Translations under genes and position numbers: made by a program | NCBI GenBank assembly: GCA_031430555.1 | Contig: JANPBQ010000162.1 | Location: forward strand, 1 to 10,948 | Source of the DNA: UKL13-2 sp031430555 | GTDB taxonomy: Bacteria > Pseudomonadota > Gammaproteobacteria > Burkholderiales > Usitatibacteraceae | Direction: 5' to 3' | Length of the DNA stretch: 10,948 bases | Part shown: in pieces, positions 1 to 6,211 of the stretch | Numbering within the stretch: the stretch's first letter is position 1 | How the letters are laid out: each line of letters starts with the position of its first letter | The notes under the pieces: model-generated | What the model was told of the DNA's origin: nothing | Database searches by the model: none | What the model saw: only the letters and a program-made list of their open reading frames with translations

Positions 1-1
1 A

Positions 2-214
2 TTGCTCGCAACGTTTCGTGAATCGTTCGCGCTAGAGCAGGAAATTTGCCACGTCGGTGTGACCATCGGCTATGTATTGGCCCCGCCGGACGGCACCGAG
101 GCGGCCCTGCTGCTGAAGGCGGCGGATGCGGCGATGTACGCAGGCAAACAAGCGGGAAAAAATGTGCTGCGGCGCGGCGGAGAAGGGGTTGCCCCTGTGA
201 GAATAAACGCCTAG
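2..214 (+). CDS. GGDEF-domain protein (diguanylate cyclase), C-terminal end only
   Basis: This is the last 70 residues of a protein whose 5' part lies outside the window. GGDEF domains join two GTP molecules into the second messenger cyclic di-GMP at the cytoplasmic side of the membrane. The visible part matches the end of the domain: a beta strand ending in VTIGY, a short loop with PPDGTEA, then the helix LLLKAADAAMYAGKQAGKN, which is the family's typical ADxAMYxAKxxGxN ending. About 17 residues with no recognisable motif follow, so no EAL domain is fused behind it. The GG(D/E)EF active-site loop and any sensor domain are upstream and unseen, so catalytic activity cannot be judged. The frame is open to base 1-2; no start codon should be read into it. 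Confidence 0.88.
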   Translation: MLATFRESFALEQEICHVGVTIGYVLAPPDGTEAALLLKAADAAMYAGKQAGKNVLRRGGEGVAPVRINA

Positions 215-227
215 ATCGCCATTCCGC

Positions 228-373
228 GCGCCTTTCGGAGCCATTATCGCCCGCAAGGCGCACCAGTGCTGGGGTTTGCCCTGCGCCTCTCGTGTCTACT
301 GAAGCCCGAGTCAGTGCCCAAGCGGGCGGCTTTCGCCAGCCAATTTTGCTGCCTGATTTCCGGCGGAAATGGC
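228..373. other. Spacer between the GGDEF and DUF1203 genes with two inverted repeats
   Basis: The roughly 200-bp gap (215-414) has no convincing gene. It holds an inverted repeat with 7-bp arms (GCGCCTT at 228-234, AAGGCGC at 255-261, 20-nt loop). It also holds a tighter hairpin at 356-370 (ATTTCC, loop GGC, GGAAAT), which can be lengthened by GCC/GGC at 351-353 and 371-373 across a 2-nt bulge. Neither is followed by a T-run, so neither is a standard intrinsic terminator. The second could be an operator or a 5' hairpin ahead of DUF1203. Function is not shown. Confidence 0.3.
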
Positions 374-386
374 CGCGCGACACGAA

Positions 387-392
387 TAGAAT
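387..392 (+). promoter_or_regulatory. Possible -10 box (TAGAAT) for the DUF1203 gene
   Basis: TAGAAT matches the sigma-70 -10 consensus at five of six positions and lies 22 bp before the DUF1203 start. No good -35 hexamer is present at 16-18 bp upstream; the hairpin at 356-370 occupies that place. If real, transcription would start near 399, leaving just enough leader for the ribosome-binding site at 405-408. Confidence 0.2.
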
Positions 393-414
393 GGCTCGCT
401 CAATGGAGAACATC

Positions 415-879
415 ATGTCATTTCGAGTACGCGGCATTTCGCCGGAAGCGTTTTGTCCACTCTTCGATCTCACCGATGCAGAGCTGCATCGTCTCGGCGC
501 GCGGCGCGTATTCGCCGATGATCCCCGCATGCCGTGCCGCGTTAGCATGGCGCACGCGGTGGTGGGCGAGGAGTTGCTGCTGGTGAATTATGAACATCAA
601 GGTGCGAACACGCCCTATCGTTCCAACCACGCGATTTATGTGCGAAAAATCGCCGCCGCCGCTTACGATGCAGTCGACGTAATTCCGGAAGTGATGGCCA
701 CGCGCCTGCTCGCGGTGCGTGCTTTCGACATGGATCACATGATGATCGACGCAGACGTTTGCGACGGCATGCAGGCAGTGGAGTTATTCGAAAAGTTTTT
801 GGCGAATCCGGCGACACAATACCTGCAAGTCCACAATGCGCGGCGCGGGTGTTATGCGGCGCGCGTGGTGCGCGCGTAG
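415..879 (+). CDS. DUF1203 family protein
   Basis: A complete 154-residue protein recognised as DUF1203 family, a small soluble cytoplasmic family of unknown function. Family-like features in order are FRVRGISPEAF at the N terminus, a D-P-x-x-P-CRVS block (residues 36-44), the LLVNYEHQ block (residues 55-62), TPYRSNHAIYVR (66-77), and a C-terminal half holding VRAFD (101-105), a DGM motif and NARRGCYA near the end. Start choice: the frame is open further upstream and ATGs also occur at 391 and 403. The ATG at 415 has GGAG at 405-408 with 6-nt spacing, and it is where family similarity begins. The gene is monocistronic here: it is divorced from the GGDEF gene by 200 bp and faces a convergent gene 33 bp away. 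No catalytic activity should be assigned. Confidence 0.85.
   Translation: MSFRVRGISPEAFCPLFDLTDAELHRLGARRVFADDPRMPCRVSMAHAVVGEELLLVNYEHQGANTPYRSNHAIYVRKIAAAAYDAVDVIPEVMATRLLAVRAFDMDHMMIDADVCDGMQAVELFEKFLANPATQYLQVHNARRGCYAARVVRA
860..876 (+). terminator. GC hairpin at the end of the DUF1203 gene, possible weak terminator
   Basis: CGCGCG (860-865) and CGCGCG (871-876) form a perfect 6-bp stem around a 5-nt loop, directly before the TAG stop at 877-879. Only a short T-run (GTTTTCC) follows, about 12 nt downstream, so the termination call is weak. Because it overlaps codons (AARVVRA), it could also simply reflect GC-rich coding sequence. Confidence 0.25.
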
Positions 880-912
880 GGGTTCAAGTTTTCCGGCGCG
901 CGCGATTCCGGC

Positions 913-1449
913 TTAGGCGGGCGGGCTGCGCTGGGATCGTTGCAAGCGCGACTTAGCCGCATGCAACAGTACTTTTGAATAGACTTTGTGAAACCCCAGC
1001 AGCGCGCGAAACACGCGGCCCTGCGACGCGACACCCGTTTTCCGGTCGATCATCGCAACTACGCCGGAACCAAAATACAAGCGGGTCTGCGGTCCATTGG
1101 CGTGCAACGTCGGCGCGACCATTAGCCACGACCGCGTGCGGCGCTGAAAATCGCACATCAGCAATTGATTGTCACGGCGCGCCTCAACATGCCAGGCGGC
1201 GAAACGGTCGATCGTGCCGGCGGCAAGTTGCCGCGCCTCATCGTCGGTGGAGGGCATCGACACCGCGTATTTCAAAATCAGCCGTTCCAGCTTGAACACC
1301 GGCGTCGTATAAAACGCCGCCACGTATTGCGCCAACGATATCGAGCCGGCAATCTCGGTCGCGTAGCAATCGGCGAATCCGCCGTTGAGTGAATAGGTTT
1401 TCAGCAAGGCATCATCAGGGATCGGACAGGGTGCGATGTCGCCATGCAT
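913..1449 (-). CDS. Uncharacterised protein, possibly DUF2867-like
   Basis: A 178-residue protein that I do not recognise with certainty. It has no signal peptide or clear membrane helix and looks cytoplasmic. The middle is alpha/beta with the run FADCYATEI, then AFYTTPVFKLERLIL (46-59), DRFAAWHVEAR (81-91), QLLMCDFQRRTRSWLMV (95-111) and TRLYFGSGVV (122-131). This pattern resembles DUF2867/START-like small domains, but that is from memory and tentative. The C terminus is basic. Start choice: a GTG at 1452 directly precedes ATG at 1449; the ATG is preferred because it shares one base with the TGA of the upstream 195-residue gene (TGATG), and a purine-rich GGGGAAG lies about 9 nt upstream of it inside that gene. 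The overlap implies translational coupling and a shared role with the upstream membrane protein. Confidence 0.75.
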   Translation of the reverse strand: MHGDIAPCPIPDDALLKTYSLNGGFADCYATEIAGSISLAQYVAAFYTTPVFKLERLILKYAVSMPSTDDEARQLAAGTIDRFAAWHVEARRDNQLLMCDFQRRTRSWLMVAPTLHANGPQTRLYFGSGVVAMIDRKTGVASQGRVFRALLGFHKVYSKVLLHAAKSRLQRSQRSPPA

Positions 1450-2036
1450 CACGCCTGCTTCCCCAGCGTGACCCGAAACGCTTCGAGTTTCTTTTCATAA
1501 TCGGCCGCGTCGCCATAATCGAGAAAACCCAGATAGCGTTTGTGGGTTCCGTGGATTTTGTGCGCGTGTTTGATCGGACAAAAATACTGCTCGGTCCGCG
1601 AGACTATTTCGGCGATGTAGGCGGTAAGACCGGCCCCATATGCGCAATAAGTGCAATGAAATTTCTCGATGAAATTCAGATATTCAAGTTGGTGCCGATC
1701 GAACACGATGTAGTCGCAGCGGCGAACTTTCACGACGCCGTAAATCGGAAAACACGCCGCCTGATAAAAGCTCACGAACAAATCGAGCATCATCATCGGA
1801 ATGATCATTCCGTAAATGATCGGCCCGGTGAGGAGATTTTGCGGGCGGTTGGTGACCAGCCAGCGAAAAAAATTCTTCTTCAATTTTCGATGCGATTGTT
1901 TGACGGCGTTTTCAAACTCGATGCGCCTGCCTTTGATCTCGAAAAACATTTTCGTTTCCTGATCATGCAGCAGTGTGCGCATCTCATCTTCGAGCGCGGC
2001 CATCTGGTTCAGCAAGTTGCGAATGCGGTCGTTCAT
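1449..2036 (-). CDS. Conserved membrane protein with Cys/His motifs, function unknown
   Basis: A 195-residue protein without an assigned function. The N-terminal 60 residues are charged and helical (MNDRIRNLLNQMAALEDEM onwards), suggesting a coiled coil. Residues about 69-105 are hydrophobic and probably form one or two membrane segments (GPIIYGMIIPMMMLDLFVSF). The C-terminal half holds Cys128-x2-Cys131, then Cys153-P-I-K-His157-x-His159 and a conserved-looking FLDYGDAADY (171-180). The CxxC plus C-x3-H-x-H arrangement suggests a metal site or redox centre, but this is inference. I recall similar unnamed proteins in other proteobacteria with the same FCPIKHA and LDYGDA blocks. The start ATG has GGAG at 2042-2045 with 5-nt spacing. 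Its TGA overlaps the ATG of the following 178-residue gene, so the two form a small operon. Confidence 0.82.
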   Translation of the reverse strand: MNDRIRNLLNQMAALEDEMRTLLHDQETKMFFEIKGRRIEFENAVKQSHRKLKKNFFRWLVTNRPQNLLTGPIIYGMIIPMMMLDLFVSFYQAACFPIYGVVKVRRCDYIVFDRHQLEYLNFIEKFHCTYCAYGAGLTAYIAEIVSRTEQYFCPIKHAHKIHGTHKRYLGFLDYGDAADYEKKLEAFRVTLGKQA

Positions 2037-2176
2037 TGGGTCTCCGATCGGCGATGCCGGATGGCATCTGGGTTAATCGGATTGTGAGGCTTTTGCAGCG
2101 GATCAGGGTGCCGATGTGTGCATTCGCGCATGAGGTCGTCGCGACGGGAGCCGGATTGCCGTGAGTTCGATGAATC
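2037..2176 (-). other. Spacer upstream of the 195/178-codon gene pair
   Basis: This 140-bp gap between the DUF2459 gene and the gene pair has no ORF of note. It contains the pair's GGAG ribosome-binding site (2042-2045) and, just upstream, a perfect 6-bp hairpin (GATGCC, loop GGAT, GGCATC; 2053-2068). No clear -35/-10 pair was found. The hairpin would lie in the leader of the mRNA if transcription begins further upstream. Confidence 0.3.
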
Positions 2177-2938
2177 TCAATTGCGCAAAGCTGGCGTACA
2201 CGCTCCACCCTGCCCGTACGGTGCGACCACCACCCCGTTGCGCCCCTGCCGCATCGCGCGTCCACTTTCCCTCAACCCGTCGAGCACGCTTGCCGACGTG
2301 AGCTTGAAGGTGGTGTCGATCGAAAGGCCCATGCGACCCAATCCGTTTGCGACCCACTTGTTGCAGGTGTTCAGCAAGTGAAATCGGCCCACCGCCTCAT
2401 AGAATTGGCTGTCGCCATAGATGCCGCGTTTCATCGCAATCGGCCGTTTGTGTTCGTCTTTCGCGAAACTATCCGCCACGTAATTGTTGAGCGTCGCGAG
2501 TTCGCGATCCGTCACGCACAACTCGACGATATCGCTTGAGGTGAAAAAGTCGAATGGGGGATCGCGCGACGCCGGTAGCGCCACGACGTGCATCACTGCG
2601 CCGCTCGACCAGAACATCGCCCGCAGCGTGAGGGCGAGCGTAATGTCCTGGTCCGGTGCCTGGTAAAAACCCTTATCGCCCCAGCCGATTTCGAGGTAGT
2701 CGACATTGCCGAAGCGCTGTTTGAGTTCGGGCAGCTTTGACATCAATGGTTCAGCCGGCAACACGAAACCGACATGCCAACCATGACCTACGGCGAATAC
2801 ACGCTGAGTGCGGGATGGTGGCGGCGGTAAATCCGGCGACGCAACGAGCGCATAGGGCTCGCTCGCGCAACCCGCCAGGAACAGCACGAGCGCAGGAAGA
2901 AGGTTGCGGGCAAAAATCGGGGAGCGCTTTGGTTTCAT
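2177..2938 (-). CDS. DUF2459 family lipoprotein (TIGR02117-like)
   Basis: A complete 253-residue protein of the DUF2459 family, whose biochemical role is unknown. The N terminus is a lipoprotein signal: basic start MKPKRS, hydrophobic core LLPALVLF, then lipobox LAGC with the lipidated Cys at residue 24, so the mature protein should sit in the envelope facing the periplasm. Family blocks in order are GHGWHVGFVLP (51-61), YLEIGWGDKGFYQAP (81-95), AMFWSSGAVMHVVALP (107-122), GIYGDSQFYEAVGRFHLLNTCNKWVA (172-197) and the end of an alpha/beta domain. Conserved His52, His55, His187 and Cys192 are candidates for a functional site. The ATG has no clear Shine-Dalgarno sequence (TACCCTTGAT precedes it). 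It stands alone, 98 bp from the PPOX gene and 140 bp from the next gene. Confidence 0.88.
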   Translation of the reverse strand: MKPKRSPIFARNLLPALVLFLAGCASEPYALVASPDLPPPPSRTQRVFAVGHGWHVGFVLPAEPLMSKLPELKQRFGNVDYLEIGWGDKGFYQAPDQDITLALTLRAMFWSSGAVMHVVALPASRDPPFDFFTSSDIVELCVTDRELATLNNYVADSFAKDEHKRPIAMKRGIYGDSQFYEAVGRFHLLNTCNKWVANGLGRMGLSIDTTFKLTSASVLDGLRESGRAMRQGRNGVVVAPYGQGGACTPALRN

Positions 2939-2996
2939 ATCAAGGGTACTGTCGAATCAATTTTGATCCACTCGCTGGTGGCGGCGATCGCGCTAT

Positions 2997-3036
2997 GGTT
3001 GTGCAGCCTGCAACCGGCGCAGGGCAAATTGCGCCG
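2997..3036 (-). terminator. Two stem-loops directly after the PPOX gene
   Basis: Immediately after the PPOX stop codon, the minus strand forms a perfect 7-bp GC-rich stem (CGGCGCA/TGCGCCG, arms 3030-3036 and 3015-3021, 8-nt loop). A second inverted repeat adjoins it (GGTTG/CAACC, arms 3011-3015 and 2997-3001, with internal pairing GCA/TGC). No U-tract follows, so this may be a factor-dependent terminator or an mRNA-stabilising 3' hairpin rather than an intrinsic terminator. The rest of the gap to 2938 contains an ATCAA-TT-TTGAT inverted repeat at 2956-2967 but no clear promoter. Confidence 0.35.
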
Positions 3037-3663
3037 TCAATACAAGGTCGCCTTCTGGCGTGAAGGAAGTTCGAGATCATAGGTGACGCCGTCAAAGCGA
3101 TCCTCCGTCACGGCCGCGAGGATTTCGCCCGCTGTCGGCACGCGACGCGGTTCATCGGCGGCGCGCGGTGCCCAGAGTTTTGAGCGCTGCAGCGCGCGCG
3201 CGCATTGAAAAAACACGGTCTCAACCGAGATGACCAGCACGCATTTGGGCAATTGACCCATCATCGGCACGCGCGCCAGCAATGCAGGTTCGATGCTGAT
3301 GCGCGCCCGGCCATTGATACGCAACGTTTCACCGATGCCCGGCACCAGGAACAACAGTGCCACGCGCGGATCCTGGACGATATTGCGCAAGGTGTCGATG
3401 CGATTGTTGCCACGCCGCTCGGGAAGCAAGAGCGTCTTTTCGTCCTGCACCATCACGAATCCGGCAGGATCGCCGCGCGGCGAAACATCCAGCCCCTCCG
3501 GCCCGCATGATGCAATGGCGAGAAACGGCGAGGCCGCGATGATCCGCTGATAGACCGGATGCAGGTAGTCGATTTCTTTCAACGTCGAGGCCGGCGACAG
3601 CTCACCGAACAGTGCGTCGAGGTCTTCTTGTGTATCGATGAAATGAGTTGAAGGCGTCGTCAT
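3037..3663 (-). CDS. PPOX-type FMN-dependent flavoprotein, MSMEG_1061/DR2398-like
   Basis: A complete 208-residue soluble protein of the pyridoxamine 5'-phosphate oxidase split-barrel fold, closest in pattern to the TIGR04025 subfamily. These proteins bind FMN (or F420 in some relatives) and reduce or oxidise small molecules; the substrate is not known for this group. Seen in the sequence: YQRIIAASPFLAIAS (38-52), the SPRGD-PAGF cofactor block (61-69), LLLPERRGNNRIDTLRNI (78-95), VALLFLVPGIGETLRINGRARIS (101-123) and FFQCARALQRSKLW (151-164), ending in the characteristic short LY tail. It is not the vitamin B6 enzyme PdxH, which has different motifs. The start ATG at 3663 lacks a strong Shine-Dalgarno sequence. 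It lies 75 bp downstream of the TonB-dependent receptor on the same strand, so co-transcription is possible, but a functional link is not evident. Confidence 0.87.
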   Translation of the reverse strand: MTTPSTHFIDTQEDLDALFGELSPASTLKEIDYLHPVYQRIIAASPFLAIASCGPEGLDVSPRGDPAGFVMVQDEKTLLLPERRGNNRIDTLRNIVQDPRVALLFLVPGIGETLRINGRARISIEPALLARVPMMGQLPKCVLVISVETVFFQCARALQRSKLWAPRAADEPRRVPTAGEILAAVTEDRFDGVTYDLELPSRQKATLY

Positions 3664-3738
3664 TGATCGTGATGGCAGGTTGGAAGTGGGTACGGTGGCG
3701 CGATACGTTTAATCAAGAATATGTTCTCAAATACCGCG

Positions 3739-5976
3739 CTAAAACTTCACTTCAACACTCGCACCAATATTCATCGCGGACGGGTTCGTGCTGCTGGACG
3801 TGGTGCGCCCGCTAGCGTCGGTAAAGGTGGTGGAGTTGATGGTGTCTTGCCGCAAAATATTTGCCATCCGCAAACGAAATTGCAAGCTTGGCGTGTGCTT
3901 GTAGAGTACATACATGTCGAGATCGCGTTTTGGTGTGAGATAGCGGGATTGAGTGACGGTGACGCGCACGTCGCCGCCGCTGCGAAACGTGGTGCTGGCA
4001 CCGGCGACAATTTTGCCGCCGCGCATGCGGTAATCGAGACCGAGTGTTGCGTTGAAGGGCACTTGCTGATCGAGCCGATTGTTGGGGCCGGGCACTTCTT
4101 CCACGCGCGAAAAATTGCGCGCCATGTTGTAGCGAAAATCGATCGGCGGCGCGTCTTTGTAGAGCGTTTCCATCGGAAACTTGGCGTCGAATTCGATGCT
4201 GCGGCTGGTGGCATTGCCTTTGTTGAGCGGCGTGTTTACCCAGCGGTTGTTCACAAACAGAATGCTGCGGCTGTTGTAATCGGTGAGGTTTCGCAGCGTG
4301 GCACTCACACTCATCGAGGCACCCTTGGCCCAGAAATGTTCGTATGCAAGATCCACACCGGTCGCGAGTTCCGGTTTCAGATTTGCATTGCCGGTTTGAA
4401 AGTCCGGGGCGGTGGAGGTATTGACGGTGGATCGGAATACGCGCGGAATGAGGCTCAGGGTATCGGGTGCTTTGTAGGTGCGGGTGAGTGCGAAGCGAAA
4501 TTGCCGACCCGATTTATCGGGAAATTTCCACAGCGTTTGAAACAAGGGGCTCGCCACGCTGGATTTGTTTTTCACCGTGTCGATACTGTTGCCGCTGCCG
4601 GTGGTCTCAACACCTTCCCAGCGCAGGCCGAAATACACCGACCAGTTGGGCGTGACGTTCCATTCATCCTGCGCGAAGATGGCGAGCTTTTGTACCTTGG
4701 CACGGTATTCCTCGAGGGTGTCGATGGGTGGCGCGGCGATGTTGGTCTCCATAATTTTGGAGGAGGTGTTCCTGCGGTACATGCCAACGTCCCAGCCCGC
4801 CACCAAAGAATGACCTTCGACAATGGGCGTGGAATATTTTCCGGCAATCGAAAGGCTGTTGTCTTTGCCCGGGCCGATCGTGCTGCGTTCGAGCGTTTGC
4901 ACGTTGCGCGTATCGAATGAGTTGATGAAAGAGTTGTCGTCGGTATCGCTGATGTTGAGATTGACTTTCAAATCGAGCTTGGCGCCCTCGGCGAGTTTCA
5001 AAATCAGGTTGGCGTTATTGCTGAAAGAATTTCCACCACCTTCGTTGCGCCCGCGCGAAATCGGATAGATCGTGGTTTCGCCGAGCAGGTAATCAGTTTG
5101 GCCGTTTGATTTATTGTTGTAGCGGTAGGAATGAACGGCGGGGCGCATGGTGAGAGAGTCGCCGTCGGCAAGTGTCCACGCCAGCGTGGAAAACAAGCCG
5201 AAGTACTTGCTTGCCCCATTGCTTTCGCTGCGGGTAAATCGTTCGAGAATTTTGGTGCCGGCTGGGTCAAATCCGACGGAGTCTCCCTTGAAGGAACGAT
5301 CATTGGCAACGTTTCCTCCGTAGGCACCGATGGAAAACGCAAGTTTGCCGGCGGTTTCCGCGATTTGCGTACTCAGATTTTGTGAGGTGTATCCGGCGCC
5401 GCGATACCAGCCCGCATTCACTGTGCGCTGCGAGACGCTGTACTTCTTTTTCATCACGATATTGATGGTACCAGCGATCGCCTGCGTGCTGAATTCGGCG
5501 GTCGCGGCGCGGATGATTTCGATCTTCTCGATCAAGTCCGGCGATAAATTATCGATAGAAAATCCCGGTGGCGGACGATCGCCGTCGATGAGGATTTGCG
5601 TGTAGCCGTTGCCGAGGCCGCGCAGGCGGATGCTGTTGCCCAGCACCGTGACGCCGGGCAAGCGCTTCAAAACGTCGAGTACTTGCGTGTCGCCATACTT
5701 TTTGATTTCTTCCGACGTGACCACGATCTTGGTGGCCGTGTCGTCCTGACGCGCGTCGTAGGCCGATTGCGAGGCGGTGACTTCGACCTTCTCAACGGAC
5801 TGTGATGGCTTCGCGGGCGCGGTATTCGCGGGCGCCGGCGTCGAGGGCGTTGGGGGCGCGGCAGGTTTTTCTTGCGCGAAAACGGGTGAGAAGATCGCGG
5901 CGGCGAATCCGATGCTGGCAACTCGTGCGACCCATTTTGCGACCCCGCCACGCTGACGCCATTTCAGGTTTTTCAT
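3739..5976 (-). CDS. TonB-dependent outer-membrane receptor
   Basis: A complete 745-residue outer-membrane transporter powered by TonB-ExbBD. In order it has a signal peptide (basic start MKNLKWRQRG, hydrophobic core, cleavage likely after VFA at 34), a Pro/Ala-rich linker (38-58), a TonB-box-like VEKVEVTAS (61-69), a plug domain (about 80-177, with VLDVLKRLPGV, IRLRGLGNGYTQILIDGDRP and the IEKIEIIRAATAEFSTQAIAGTINIVMKK ending), then the beta barrel, closing with an aromatic-terminated strand (VEVKF) needed for Bam assembly. The barrel style resembles the OMP_b-brl_3 receptors. Start choice: the frame extends to an ATG at 6021, but the ATG at 5976 begins a proper signal peptide; no strong Shine-Dalgarno sequence precedes either. 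No siderophore, cobalamin or sugar gene is adjacent, so the substrate cannot be named. Confidence 0.93.
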   Translation of the reverse strand: MKNLKWRQRGGVAKWVARVASIGFAAAIFSPVFAQEKPAAPPTPSTPAPANTAPAKPSQSVEKVEVTASQSAYDARQDDTATKIVVTSEEIKKYGDTQVLDVLKRLPGVTVLGNSIRLRGLGNGYTQILIDGDRPPPGFSIDNLSPDLIEKIEIIRAATAEFSTQAIAGTINIVMKKKYSVSQRTVNAGWYRGAGYTSQNLSTQIAETAGKLAFSIGAYGGNVANDRSFKGDSVGFDPAGTKILERFTRSESNGASKYFGLFSTLAWTLADGDSLTMRPAVHSYRYNNKSNGQTDYLLGETTIYPISRGRNEGGGNSFSNNANLILKLAEGAKLDLKVNLNISDTDDNSFINSFDTRNVQTLERSTIGPGKDNSLSIAGKYSTPIVEGHSLVAGWDVGMYRRNTSSKIMETNIAAPPIDTLEEYRAKVQKLAIFAQDEWNVTPNWSVYFGLRWEGVETTGSGNSIDTVKNKSSVASPLFQTLWKFPDKSGRQFRFALTRTYKAPDTLSLIPRVFRSTVNTSTAPDFQTGNANLKPELATGVDLAYEHFWAKGASMSVSATLRNLTDYNSRSILFVNNRWVNTPLNKGNATSRSIEFDAKFPMETLYKDAPPIDFRYNMARNFSRVEEVPGPNNRLDQQVPFNATLGLDYRMRGGKIVAGASTTFRSGGDVRVTVTQSRYLTPKRDLDMYVLYKHTPSLQFRLRMANILRQDTINSTTFTDASGRTTSSSTNPSAMNIGASVEVKF

Positions 5977-6039
5977 TTTTTTGGCTGTTAAGTTAGTGGC
6001 ATTGACCGGCCTGCGAACCACTATACGCGAACGAAAAAC

Positions 6040-6067
6040 CCTATATTCGGCGAGCCTTTCAGAGCAA
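6040..6067 (-). promoter_or_regulatory. Possible sigma-70 promoter for the TonB-dependent receptor
   Basis: In the 235-bp gap before the receptor, the minus strand has TTGCTC (6062-6067) and TATAGG (6040-6045) separated by 16 bp, a weak -35/-10 match. A second -10-like TATAGT lies at 6020-6025 without a partner. Either would give a leader of about 40-60 nt. The rest of the gap (6068-6211) shows no gene and no clear terminator for the S41 gene; CCTT/AAGG at about 6147-6157 is only a 4-bp stem. Confidence 0.25.
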
Positions 6068-6211
6068 TTTCTGCTGGATCGCCGCGCCAGTTCTTGACTT
6101 TTTGTTTCTGCCGACGAATCGGTGATTCACAGTCCCCGCATTATGCCTTCGGAAGGGCGCGGCAAAAGGTTCCCGTCATTGCCGCCTTCAGAACCCGGCG
6201 CGCGCGACGGT

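Noticed and set aside
46..414. A longer N terminus for the DUF1203 protein, including starts at 391 or 403
   Set aside because: The upstream frame overlaps the GGDEF gene out of frame and lacks family similarity; the GGAG at 405-408 favours the ATG at 415.
1389..2087. Plus-strand open frame of 232 codons opposite the 195-codon membrane protein gene
   Set aside because: It is antisense to the gene with family-like motifs and a GGAG site; no domain is recognisable in it.
3037..3663. Pyridoxine/pyridoxamine 5'-phosphate oxidase (pdxH)
   Set aside because: The fold is shared, but the SPRGD and GNNRIDTLRNI blocks fit the TIGR04025-type flavoproteins, not PdxH.
3721..4920. Plus-strand open frame of 399 codons opposite the TonB-dependent receptor
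   Set aside because: It lies wholly antisense to a well-supported receptor, matches no family I know, has no ribosome-binding site, and is explained by the GC-biased codons of the opposite strand.
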